Below the pieces are notes generated by a model, which was not told the DNA's origin, searched no databases, and saw only the letters and a list, made by a program, of their open reading frames with translations. Below are positions 1-8,034 of a stretch of DNA of 64,000 bases, piece after piece. Position numbers and translations under genes: made by a program. How positions within the stretch are numbered: the stretch's first letter is position 1; every line of letters starts with the position of its first letter. The DNA is from Pseudomonas rhizoryzae (lineage in GTDB: Bacteria > Pseudomonadota > Gammaproteobacteria > Pseudomonadales > Pseudomonadaceae). The DNA is taken from assembly GCF_005250615.1 (NCBI RefSeq), contig NZ_SULM01000009.1, positions 186,001 through 250,000 on the forward strand. The letters are read 5' to 3'.

Positions 1-1805
1 AGCATGGGGTTCTCTTCCTCCGGCTCGTAGAGTTTGCCACCGATGAGGTTGGCGTATTCGTTGGACTTGAAGTCCGACAGGCGCACGATGACTTTCTTCG
101 GCCAGAAGGCCGCGGCCAGGGTGGACACACCCTCCACCAGCTTCTCGACATAGAAGCCGACCGGGTCGGAATAGCCGGCGATGCGCTTGTCGACGCTTTC
201 CTTCACCTCGAAGGGCAGGCTGTCGTAATTGAGCAGCGCCTTGGGGTGCACGCCGATCATGCGGTTGATGATGAATTCGAGACGCGCCAGGCCCACGCCG
301 GCATTAGGCAGCTGGGCGAAGTCGAAGGCGCGGTCGGGGTTGCCGACGTTCATCATGATCTTGAACGGCAGCTCGGGCATGGCATCCACCGAGCTTTGGC
401 GAATATCGAAGCCCAGTTCGCCTTCGTAGATCAGGCCGGTATCGCCCTCGGCGCAGGAGACGGTGACGGTCTGGCCATCCTTGAGCAGGCTGGTGGCGTT
501 GCCGCAGCCGACCACCGCCGGGATGCCCAGCTCGCGGGCGATGATGGCGGCGTGGCAGGTGCGACCGCCGCGGTTGGTGACGATGGCGCTGGCACGCTTC
601 ATCACCGGTTCCCAATCGGGGTCGGTCATGTCGGAGACCAGCACGTCGCCGGGCTGGACGCGGTCCATCTCGCTGACGTCGCGGATGATCTTGACCTTGC
701 CGGCGCCGATGCGCTGGCCGATGGCGCGGCCCTCGACCAGCACCTGGCCCTTGTCCTTGAGCAGGTAGCGTTCCATGACGGTGGCGCTGGCGCGGCTCTT
801 CACGGTCTCGGGGCGGGCCTGGACGATGTAGAGCTTGCCGTCGTCCCCGTCCTTGGCCCATTCGATGTCCATGGGCCGGCCGTAGTGACGCTCGATGATC
901 AGGGCCTGCTTGGCCAGTTCGGTGACTTCGGCGTCGGTGATGGAGAAGCGCGCACGGTCGGCGGGCTCGACGTCGACGGTACGGACGGAGCGACCGGCCT
1001 TGGCTTCTTCGCCGTAGACCATCTTGATGGCCTTGCTGCCCAGGTTGCGTCTGAGGATGGCCGGGCGGCCGGCTTCCAGGGTGGGCTTGTGGACATAGAA
1101 CTCATCCGGGTTGACGGCACCCTGCACCACGGTCTCGCCAAGGCCGTAGGCGGCGGTGACGAAGACCGCATCGCGGAAGCCCGACTCGGTATCCAGGGTG
1201 AAGAGCACGCCGGCGGCGCCGGTCTCGGAGCGGACCATGCGCTGCACGCCGGCGGACAGGGCGACCAGCTTGTGATCGAAGCCCTGGTGCACGCGGTAGG
1301 CGATGGCGCGGTCATTGAAGAGAGAGGCGAAGACTTCCTTGGCGGCGCGGATGACGTTGTCGACGCCGCGGATGTTGAGGAAGGTTTCCTGCTGACCGGC
1401 GAAGGAGGCATCGGGCAGGTCTTCGGCGGTGGCCGAGGAGCGCACGGCGACGGCCAGGTTGGGGTTGCCGGCGGAGATTTCGGCGAAGGCCTTGCGGATT
1501 TCGCTGTCGAGGCGCTCCGGGAAAGGCGCGTCCATGACCCACTGGCGGATCTGGGCGCCGGTCTTGGCCAGGGCGTTGACGTCGTCGACGTCCAAGGCAT
1601 CGAGGGCGGCATGAATGCGATCGTTCAGCCCGCTCTGCTCGAGGAAATCGCGGTAGGCCTGGGCCGTGGTGGCGAACCCGCCCGGTACGGAGACGCCCGC
1701 GCCGGCCAGGTTGGCGATCATCTCGCCGAGGGATGCGTTCTTGCCGCCCACGCGCTCGACGTCGTGTACGCCGAGCTGCTCCAGTGAAATTACATACTCG
1801 TCCAA
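1..1805 (-). CDS. ppsA: Phosphoenolpyruvate synthase, 3' end beyond window
   Basis: Converts pyruvate and ATP to PEP, AMP and phosphate in the cytoplasm, the entry step of gluconeogenesis. About 600 codons are present; the family is about 790 residues, so roughly the last 190 lie beyond the left edge. The N-terminal nucleotide-binding part reads [15 protein letters not shown], and the swivelling phospho-histidine domain has [21 protein letters not shown]-type sequence with the catalytic His near residue 418. The start is a TTG: it gives [10 protein letters not shown] and has a GAGAGAAG-like ribosome site in front; the usual family start aligns at this point. It diverges from ppsR across about 130 bases, the normal arrangement. 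The identification is secure; only the start codon is inferred. Confidence 0.95.
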   Translation of the reverse strand, partial: MDEYVISLEQLGVHDVERVGGKNASLGEMIANLAGAGVSVPGGFATTAQAYRDFLEQSGLNDRIHAALDALDVDDVNALAKTGAQIRQWVMDAPFPERLDSEIRKAFAEISAGNPNLAVAVRSSATAEDLPDASFAGQQETFLNIRGVDNVIRAAKEVFASLFNDRAIAYRVHQGFDHKLVALSAGVQRMVRSETGAAGVLFTLDTESGFRDAVFVTAAYGLGETVVQGAVNPDEFYVHKPTLEAGRPAILRRNLGSKAIKMVYGEEAKAGRSVRTVDVEPADRARFSITDAEVTELAKQALIIERHYGRPMDIEWAKDGDDGKLYIVQARPETVKSRASATVMERYLLKDKGQVLVEGRAIGQRIGAGKVKIIRDVSEMDRVQPGDVLVSDMTDPDWEPVMKRASAIVTNRGGRTCHAAIIARELGIPAVVGCGNATSLLKDGQTVTVSCAEGDTGLIYEGELGFDIRQSSVDAMPELPFKIMMNVGNPDRAFDFAQLPNAGVGLARLEFIINRMIGVHPKALLNYDSLPFEVKESVDKRIAGYSDPVGFYVEKLVEGVSTLAAAFWPKKVIVRLSDFKSNEYANLIGGKLYEPEEENPM

Positions 1806-1932
1806 GGTCTTCTCTCCATCTTGTGTCTTTGTGGGAAAGCAGTACGCCTCGGCGCTCGCCCCATGGACAGTGGACGGCGGTGGGTTACAGTGCAGCGATC
1901 CCTGCTCCGTACGCCACCAGGACGTCCATGCC

Positions 1933-2751
1933 ATGCAACGAACCGCCTTTTTCATTTCCGACGGTACCGGCATCACGGCCGAAACCCTCGGTCAAAGCCT
2001 CCTGGCCCAGTTCGGGGACATCACCTTCAGGAAGGTCACCCGCCCCTACGTGGATACGCTGGACAAGGCCAGGGCCATGGTACAGCAGATCAATGCCGCC
2101 GCCGTTCAGGACGGCGCCCGGCCGATCATCTTCGACACCATCGTCAACCGTGACATCCGGGCCATTCTGGACCAGTCGAACGGGTTCATGATCGACATCT
2201 TCTCCACCTTTTTATCCCCGCTCGAACGGGAACTTTCCGCCGAATCTTCGTATTCGGTAGGGAAGTCACATTCGATCATGCACAACAGCCACTACATGGA
2301 GCGCATCGAGGCCGTCAATTTCGCACTCGAAAACGACGACGGTGCCCGCACCACCCACTATGCCCAGGCCGATCTCATCCTGGTGGGGGTCTCGCGTTGC
2401 GGCAAGACGCCGACCTGCCTCTATATGGCGCTGCAATACGGCATCCGCGCCGCCAACTATCCGCTGACCGAAGAGGACATGGAGCGCCTGCAGCTCCCCG
2501 CCTCGCTCAAGACCTACCGTGACAAGCTGTTCGGCTTGACCATCGACGCGGAGCGCCTGGCGGCGATCCGCCATGAACGCCGACCGAACAGCCGCTATGC
2601 CAGCTTCGCCCAGTGCGAATTCGAATTGCGCGAGGTGGAGAGTCTGTTCCGCCGCGAGAACATCTCCTTCATCAACACCACGCATTTTTCCGTGGAAGAG
2701 ATCTCGGCGAAGATTCTGGTGGAGAAAGGCGTGGAAAGACGGTTCAAATAG
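1933..2751 (+). CDS. ppsR: PEP synthase regulatory protein (kinase/pyrophosphorylase)
   Basis: 272-residue DUF299 protein. Members inactivate PEP synthase by ADP-dependent phosphorylation of an active-site threonine and reactivate it by Pi-dependent removal of that phosphate. The sequence opens [17 protein letters not shown] and carries the family P-loop [10 protein letters not shown] near residue 153 followed by CLYMA. The frame is open far upstream into the ppsA leader, but the ATG at 1933 matches the family length and its usual first residues. It is transcribed away from ppsA, its target. The pairing of enzyme and regulator supports the call. Nothing in the sequence is unusual. Confidence 0.95.
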   Translation: MQRTAFFISDGTGITAETLGQSLLAQFGDITFRKVTRPYVDTLDKARAMVQQINAAAVQDGARPIIFDTIVNRDIRAILDQSNGFMIDIFSTFLSPLERELSAESSYSVGKSHSIMHNSHYMERIEAVNFALENDDGARTTHYAQADLILVGVSRCGKTPTCLYMALQYGIRAANYPLTEEDMERLQLPASLKTYRDKLFGLTIDAERLAAIRHERRPNSRYASFAQCEFELREVESLFRRENISFINTTHFSVEEISAKILVEKGVERRFK

Positions 2752-2795
2752 CCCTCCTCCTCCCGCGCGGCCTGGCCGCGCCCAAGGCGATCGCC

Positions 2796-3425
2796 ATGAA
2801 TCTCATCGATGCCCTGCTGTTCTTTCCAGTCGCCCTGCTCATCGCCCTGACACCGGGACCCAATAACTTCTGCTCGCTGAGCAATGGCATCCGCTATGGC
2901 GCGGTCACGGCGGGGCTGGCCGCCTTGGGTCGCAATGTGGCCTTCACGGTCTTCCTGGTGATCTCAGCGGTCGGCCTGGGCGCCATGCTGCTGGCTTCGG
3001 AGCTGGCCTTCAGCGTCATCAAGTGGATCGGCGCGCTCTACCTGCTCTACCTGGGCGTGAGGAGTTGGCGCAGCCGAGCCTTCGAAGGGCTGGACCTGGC
3101 CGAGACCAGCACGGTGCAGCCGCGCGCGCTACACCGCTTGATGCTGCAGGAGTTCTTGATCGGCATCAGCAATCCCAAGGCGATCCTGCTGTTCGCCGCG
3201 ATCTTCCCGCAATTCATCGATCCCAATCGGCCCACGGCGCAGCAATTCGCCTACCTGGGCGGCACGCACCTGTTCGCGGAAATGGTCGCTGCTTTCATCT
3301 ATGGCCTCTTCGGCCGGCAGATTCGGCGCTTCATCCGCGGGCCACGCGGCGTGCGCCGGCTCAACCAGGCCACGGGTGCCTTCTTCGCCGGTGCCGGCGG
3401 GTTACTGCTGACCGCCCACCGCTAG
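2796..3425 (+). CDS. LysE/RhtB family amino-acid exporter
   Basis: 209-residue inner-membrane protein of the LysE superfamily, which exports amino acids or related metabolites. It has about six hydrophobic segments, the family opening LIALTPGPNN near residue 16, and the conserved SNPKAILLFAAIFPQF segment in the second half. The start ATG at 2796 gives the normal family N-terminus; an upstream frame runs back into ppsR but has no family similarity. It follows ppsR by 44 bases in the same direction and might be cotranscribed, although a short GC-rich inverted repeat (2765-2781) lies between. It converges with the MetE-like gene 11 bases downstream. The substrate cannot be told from the sequence. 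Confidence 0.85.
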   Translation: MNLIDALLFFPVALLIALTPGPNNFCSLSNGIRYGAVTAGLAALGRNVAFTVFLVISAVGLGAMLLASELAFSVIKWIGALYLLYLGVRSWRSRAFEGLDLAETSTVQPRALHRLMLQEFLIGISNPKAILLFAAIFPQFIDPNRPTAQQFAYLGGTHLFAEMVAAFIYGLFGRQIRRFIRGPRGVRRLNQATGAFFAGAGGLLLTAHR

Positions 3426-3436
3426 TGCGGCGCCGA

Positions 3437-4492
3437 TCAGCGCGACGCCAGCCCCGCCTGGGCAGCCCCTAGTTTCGCCAAGGCCGCCTCTATCGCCGAC
3501 CAAGGTTTGCCCGCGGCCGGCACCGGCTTGGCTGCTGCGGCTTCGCGGGCGGCCCGGACCCATAGCGCGAACTCGGCATCTGCGGCGGCTGAGTGTGTAC
3601 GGGCAGGCGCCAACCAGAGGCGCTCCTTGAGTCGTTCGCTCGCCTGGCGAATGAAGGTCAGGCGAGGCTCTTGCTGCCCCGGCTCTCGCTCGACCTGGCC
3701 CAGCGAGAGCGTCTTGTAGGCAGGCAGGCGGTCGAGCAGCGCCTGTTGCGCCTGAGCCGTACGCGGCCAGTCGACGTGCAGCCCCTCCACCGGCAAGCCG
3801 GTGGCCAGCCCCAGATTGTCCAGCAATTCGCCATGGCTCACCGCCAGGAGCTTCTTGAGCGGCTCGCGCTGCAGCAGGTTGTAGGCCCGCTCGAAGGCAT
3901 TGCGCCACGCCAGGGGCAGTTCGAGAGTGAGGATGGGCTCATCGATCTGAATCCACTCCACCCCCTGCGCGGCCAACCGGGCGAAAATCTCGCCATAGAC
4001 CGGCAGCAGGCGTTCCAGGAGATCGAGCCGCTCCACGTCGGTGTCGCGGGCGCGACCGAGCCAGAGGTAGCTCAGCGGCCCCAGGATGATGGGTTTGACG
4101 GCCAGGCCAAGTGCCCGGGCCTCGGCTACCTCGTCGAACAGCTGCTCCCAACCGATGGCGAACGCTTGATCGCGAGCGAATTCAGGGACCTGATAGGACT
4201 GTTCGCTAGCGAACCAGCGTGCCCGGGCGCTTTGATCCTGTCGAGCGGCAACGGAGGGCTGGCCAGAGCTCAGGCCTACCAGGAAAGAGTGCGCCAGGAC
4301 CCGGTCGCCCCAGGCGAAGTCGCCCACGGCCAGCAGCTCGATACCTGCCGCCTGCTGAGTGCGCCAGTGTTCCTGACGTCTTTGCTGCCCGGCGCTGAAC
4401 GCGGCGATGGCGCCAGACTCAAGACTGTTCGCCGAGGCCGAATCCTGGTGTCGCTCGATCCGCGAAGAACCCTGGGAATGAATCCTGACCAT
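3437..4492 (-). CDS. MetE N-terminal-domain-only protein
   Basis: 351-residue protein that matches only the N-terminal barrel of cobalamin-independent methionine synthase (MetE, about 750 residues). Recognisable family pieces, in order, are HWRTQQAAGIELLAVGDFAW, the VKPIILGPLSYLWLG-type segment, LLPVYGEIFARLAAQGVEW followed by IQIDEP, and LPVEGLHVDW. The zinc-binding catalytic C-terminal domain is absent, and the first folate-binding loop (family LGFPRIG) is degenerate here (SQGSSRIERH). It therefore should not catalyse methionine synthesis alone. The ATG at 4492 has a GGAGG six bases ahead. The frame is intact, so it is not an obvious pseudogene. The gene stands alone, convergent with the exporter. 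Its real role is unknown. Confidence 0.75.
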   Translation of the reverse strand: MVRIHSQGSSRIERHQDSASANSLESGAIAAFSAGQQRRQEHWRTQQAAGIELLAVGDFAWGDRVLAHSFLVGLSSGQPSVAARQDQSARARWFASEQSYQVPEFARDQAFAIGWEQLFDEVAEARALGLAVKPIILGPLSYLWLGRARDTDVERLDLLERLLPVYGEIFARLAAQGVEWIQIDEPILTLELPLAWRNAFERAYNLLQREPLKKLLAVSHGELLDNLGLATGLPVEGLHVDWPRTAQAQQALLDRLPAYKTLSLGQVEREPGQQEPRLTFIRQASERLKERLWLAPARTHSAAADAEFALWVRAAREAAAAKPVPAAGKPWSAIEAALAKLGAAQAGLASR

Positions 4493-4595
4493 TGCACACC
4501 TCCACCTGAACAGAGTGGAGATTGTCCTATCCGGGACTGCATGAGACAAACTCAGGTTTCTTGTATGGAACTCAAGTTTTCCTCATACACCCCCA

Positions 4596-5087
4596 TCAGG
4601 GCTTGAAGCGCGCCATGCTGTAGACGTCGACGAAGACCCCGTCGCGCAGCGCATAACGGCGCAGCAGCCCCTCCTCTTCGAAACCGAATTTGCGGTACAG
4701 CGCCAAGGCCGGCTCGTTGTCGCTGAACACGGTCAGCTCCACTCGCTGCAGGTTCATCCAGTTGTCGGCGAGATCGAGCAAGGCAGCCAGCAGTTGGCTA
4801 CCGATGCCCTGCCCTTGGCAATCGCGGGCGACGCCCATGCCGATCGCACCGCAATGCTGGCGGCGAATGCGTGGCTGCTGTTCGAGGCTGGCGCTGCCCA
4901 CCACCCGGCCCTGCTGCAAGGCGACCAGAGCCACCCGCCCTTCGCGTTCGCCATTCATACGCTGCCGCCACTGCTCGGCGGTCTGGTAGGGCAGTTGCAG
5001 AACTTGTCGTGCCACCGCTGGATCGCCATAGAGGGCGGCCAGCCCTTCGGCATGGCGTTCGGCGAAGCGCTCCAACTGGATGGACAT
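4596..5087 (-). CDS. GNAT family N-acetyltransferase (YhhY-like)
   Basis: 163-residue GCN5-related acetyltransferase that moves acetyl from acetyl-CoA to an amine. The acetyl-CoA loop reads CQGQGIGSQLL at about residues 90-100, after a GAIGMGVARD strand. The C-terminal part ALALYRKFGFEEEGLLRRYA is typical of small-molecule acetyltransferases related to YhhY (L-amino-acid acetylation), but the acceptor cannot be assigned. It lies upstream of and in the same direction as the MetE-like gene, with about 100 bases between them. A weak 6-bp hairpin sits just upstream (5094-5110). Confidence 0.85.
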   Translation of the reverse strand: MSIQLERFAERHAEGLAALYGDPAVARQVLQLPYQTAEQWRQRMNGEREGRVALVALQQGRVVGSASLEQQPRIRRQHCGAIGMGVARDCQGQGIGSQLLAALLDLADNWMNLQRVELTVFSDNEPALALYRKFGFEEEGLLRRYALRDGVFVDVYSMARFKP

Positions 5088-5166
5088 GTGCGTGACTCCA
5101 AGTGGGAGTCCGCAGCTTCGCCCAGGTCCGGGGGCGCGGACAAGGGCGTAGCGAGCCGTCAGGGGA

Positions 5167-7569
5167 TCAGAGCGTCCACTTCAGGCTGAACATGACGTTG
5201 CGGGGATCACCGTAAACGCCCTGCCCTGTGCCTTCTGGAATCCCCTGCCAGTACTTCTCGTCGAAGACGTTGTTGAAATTGACGCGACCATCCCAGTGCT
5301 CGTTGAAGCGATAGCCTGCCATCAGGCCTACCAGGGCATAGCGATTCTGCTTGGCTTCGCCGTTGCCGACCCGTTGGAAGGTTTCGCTCTGCGCCTGGAC
5401 GTCCCCGCCGATTCGCCAGTTGCTCAAGGCACCGGTCAGTTGGTAGCTGGTGGCCGCCTTGAACAGGTGCTTGGGCTGATCGGGTGCGAAGCGGCGGCCT
5501 TCGTAGGTGACATCCTTGGTGTATTGGCTCACTAGCAGGGTGTAGGCAGCAGAGGCCTGCCACTGGGGCGTCAACTGACCGGAGATTTCCGCGTCGATAC
5601 CGCGGCTGCGCACTTCGCCGGCCGCATCGTAGCAACTGCGCGCCGGATAGCCCGGGCAGAAGGTGGCCTGGTTGGCCGGCAGATAGGCGCGGTTCTCTTG
5701 CAGCGTATCGAATAGCGCGACGGAGGCGTTCAGGGCACCGTCGAAATAGGCGCCCTTGAGGCCGATCTCGTAGCTCTTGCCGGTCATGGGCTGCAGGACC
5801 GAACCACCCGTGTCCTGCTCGCTTTGTGGCTTGAAGATCTCGGTGTAGCTGGCGTAGACCGAATAGGTGTCGTTCAGGTCGTAAATGATGCCGGCATAGG
5901 GCGTGACTTCGCGCGTGGCCTTGTAGTCGTTGTCACTGTACAGATTGTCGAAGTCGTACCAGCTGACCCGGCCCCCGACGATGATATGCAGGGGATCCAT
6001 GGGGTTGAAGCGCGCCGCGGCGTATACCGCCTCTTCGGTGGTGGTGTTCTTGCTGGCATAGGGTGACAGGCTGGCCTTGGCCGGCTTGGCGATGCTGCTG
6101 GGGCGGAAGTCGAAGATGTCGACCGGGGTGGGCGCCGAATAGCCACCGCGCTGGTAGAACTTCTCCTGGCGCCGACTGATCCCGGCCATCAACTCATGCT
6201 CCCGACCCAGCAGCTGGAAGGGGCCGTTGACCGAGGCGTCGAGGTTGAGCTGATCGGAGTCGGTGCGATAGGCGCCGGAGGCGGTACCGAGATCGCTGAC
6301 GGAGGTGTAGCTGTAGTCCGGTGCCACGGACGTCAGATAGTTGGAGTAGGTATCGGAATTCGCCCACACCTGCTGCGCCGCCAGCTTGGCCTTCCAGCCA
6401 TTGGCGAAGGTATGGGTGATGTCGGAGAACAGGGTGTAGGTGTCCTGATCCCAGTAGGACCAGTCGCCGCTCAGGAAGGTGGAGCGCGGCAGGTGCAGGT
6501 CTTCGCCATTGGGGCCACTGGGCAGGCTGCCCCAGTCGGAGGTCTTGTCTTCGCGCTGCTTGGAGGCACCGAGGGTCCAGGTAGTGGCATCACTCAGGTC
6601 CGCTTCGAGCACGCCGTAGAAGGTCTGGCGCTGGCGCTCGCGCACGTCCTGGAAGCTGTTGCCATCCTCGTAGGCGGCGACCGCACGGCCACGCAGGGTG
6701 CCGGCTTCGTTCAGCTTGTTGGAGGCGTCGACTTCGGTGCGGTAGCGATCCCAGCTGCCGGCGCTGGTGGTGATGCTGACCTGGGGAAAGGCCGTAGGCC
6801 GCTTGCGCACCAGGTTGAGGGTCGCGGAGGGGTCGCCGGCGCCAGTCATCAGGCCGGTGGCGCCGCGGACCACCTCGACGCGGTCGTAGAGGGCCAGATC
6901 CGCCGAGGACAGGGTGTCGAGGGTGAAGGTCCCGGCGGTGGTGGGCAGGCCGTCGTACATGATGTTGTCGATACGGAAGCCGCGCGCGAGGAACTCCTGA
7001 CGGTCGCCGCCGAACTTGTTGAGCGTCACGCCAGGGGCATATCTGACCACGTCGTTGAGGTCGGTCATGCCTTGGTCTTCCATGCGCTGCCGGGTGATGA
7101 CACTCACCGACTGGGGCGTCTCGCGGATCGACAGAGGCAGGCCGGTGGAGGTGCTCATCGCCCCCGTGGTGTAGGAGTGGGTGCCCTCGGTGGTCGCGCG
7201 GCCCACCAGGGAGCCGTCGTCCGCGGTGATGGTGGTGGCATCCAGCGCCACGCTGCCGGGCGCGGCCTGGGTCGCCACGGGCGCGATGGTCACGACGTTA
7301 CCGCGGAACGAGGCCGCCAGGCCACTGCCCGCCAGCAGGCGTTGCAGGGCGACGTCCGGCTCCAGGCGCCCGGCCAGCGCCGGCGCGCGTTTGCCGGCCA
7401 GGGTCGCGGGATCGTAGTTCACCTCGAGACCACTGGCGCGCGCGAAGCTCTGCAAGGCATCGGCGAGCGGCTGCGCGGATTGCGCCAATGAGACAGGTGC
7501 GGCCTGGGCCAAGGCCGCCACGCTCAGGGAAACGGAAAGCGCGAGAAGGCGAAGGGAGAAGAGCTGCAT
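5167..7569 (-). CDS. TonB-dependent siderophore receptor with STN domain
   Basis: 800-residue outer-membrane ferrisiderophore receptor of the FpvA/FhuE type. In order: a signal peptide (residues 1-23, ending AALAQAA); an STN domain (about 30-105; LQSFARASGLEVNYDPATLA) used for surface signalling; a plug (about 140-260) with RETPQSVSVITRQRMEDQG and APGVTLNKFGGDRQ; and a beta barrel ending FSLKWTL. It imports an iron-siderophore using TonB energy. The STN domain usually works with a FecR-type anti-sigma factor and an ECF sigma factor, but neither lies next to it here. A possible Fur site is upstream at 7709-7727. The specific siderophore is unknown. Confidence 0.9.
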   Translation of the reverse strand: MQLFSLRLLALSVSLSVAALAQAAPVSLAQSAQPLADALQSFARASGLEVNYDPATLAGKRAPALAGRLEPDVALQRLLAGSGLAASFRGNVVTIAPVATQAAPGSVALDATTITADDGSLVGRATTEGTHSYTTGAMSTSTGLPLSIRETPQSVSVITRQRMEDQGMTDLNDVVRYAPGVTLNKFGGDRQEFLARGFRIDNIMYDGLPTTAGTFTLDTLSSADLALYDRVEVVRGATGLMTGAGDPSATLNLVRKRPTAFPQVSITTSAGSWDRYRTEVDASNKLNEAGTLRGRAVAAYEDGNSFQDVRERQRQTFYGVLEADLSDATTWTLGASKQREDKTSDWGSLPSGPNGEDLHLPRSTFLSGDWSYWDQDTYTLFSDITHTFANGWKAKLAAQQVWANSDTYSNYLTSVAPDYSYTSVSDLGTASGAYRTDSDQLNLDASVNGPFQLLGREHELMAGISRRQEKFYQRGGYSAPTPVDIFDFRPSSIAKPAKASLSPYASKNTTTEEAVYAAARFNPMDPLHIIVGGRVSWYDFDNLYSDNDYKATREVTPYAGIIYDLNDTYSVYASYTEIFKPQSEQDTGGSVLQPMTGKSYEIGLKGAYFDGALNASVALFDTLQENRAYLPANQATFCPGYPARSCYDAAGEVRSRGIDAEISGQLTPQWQASAAYTLLVSQYTKDVTYEGRRFAPDQPKHLFKAATSYQLTGALSNWRIGGDVQAQSETFQRVGNGEAKQNRYALVGLMAGYRFNEHWDGRVNFNNVFDEKYWQGIPEGTGQGVYGDPRNVMFSLKWTL

Positions 7570-8034
7570 GTCGTGGGTCGTCCTCTAGGAAGACGCCGAC
7601 CCGTCCGTACCCTACGTAAGGACTCGCTGGAAACTTTCCAGGGACCGGCATCCGGTGCCGTCTTGCACGGCGGGACGCAGGCTATGCAACTCAACCTCAG
7701 CTGTAAATGCAAATTAGTATCATAAATAACATCATATTTACGCTTGCCGTGGACGAACCTCTCAAGGATGGGTATTTGCCAACATCGAGAGTTTTGGAAA
7801 TTTTCACGGTATTTTCGATGAAAATGTTTCCGCGAGCCGAAAACGGGGGAGCACCCATGGCGTGAATGGGATTTAGCAGACCTAGGCTCAGGGCGCCAGT
7901 GAGGCTCTATGAGCAGACTATTAAGAGGAGAAGTCCTGGCAGCCAACGCCTTAACGAATGGCTGACCTGGACGGATGGGACCCCAGTCGCTAGCAGCGAT
8001 CGGCTGAGCCGCACGCGCTGTCGATTGGCATCGC
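7570..8034. other. Non-coding gap between receptor and HD-GYP gene
   Basis: 465 bases without a supportable gene. The AT-rich part (about 7700-7835), unusual for this window, is the likely promoter region of the TonB receptor and holds the Fur-like site. An imperfect inverted repeat (7796-7806 with 7819-7831, GGAAATTTTCA type) lacks a following T-run and is not called a terminator. Frames open across 7860-8120 are antisense to the HD-GYP gene end and have no ribosome site. Confidence 0.6.
7709..7727 (-). promoter_or_regulatory. Candidate Fur box upstream of siderophore receptor
   Basis: Read on the minus strand, ATTTATGATACTAATTTGC matches the 19-base Fur consensus GATAATGATAATCATTATC at 12 positions by my count. 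It lies about 140 bases upstream of the receptor start, in an AT-rich stretch. A ferrisiderophore receptor is expected to be Fur-repressed. The match is moderate, so this is a candidate only. Confidence 0.4.

Noticed and set aside
246-1787. A 513-codon open frame on the plus strand across ppsA
   Set aside because: It is antisense to ppsA; its Gly/Ala/Asp/Val-rich translation is the usual mirror of a GC-rich coding strand and has no domain.
7796-7831. Terminator for the HD-GYP operon
   Set aside because: The inverted repeat is imperfect, lacks a T-run on the minus strand and is over 200 bases from the stop codon.
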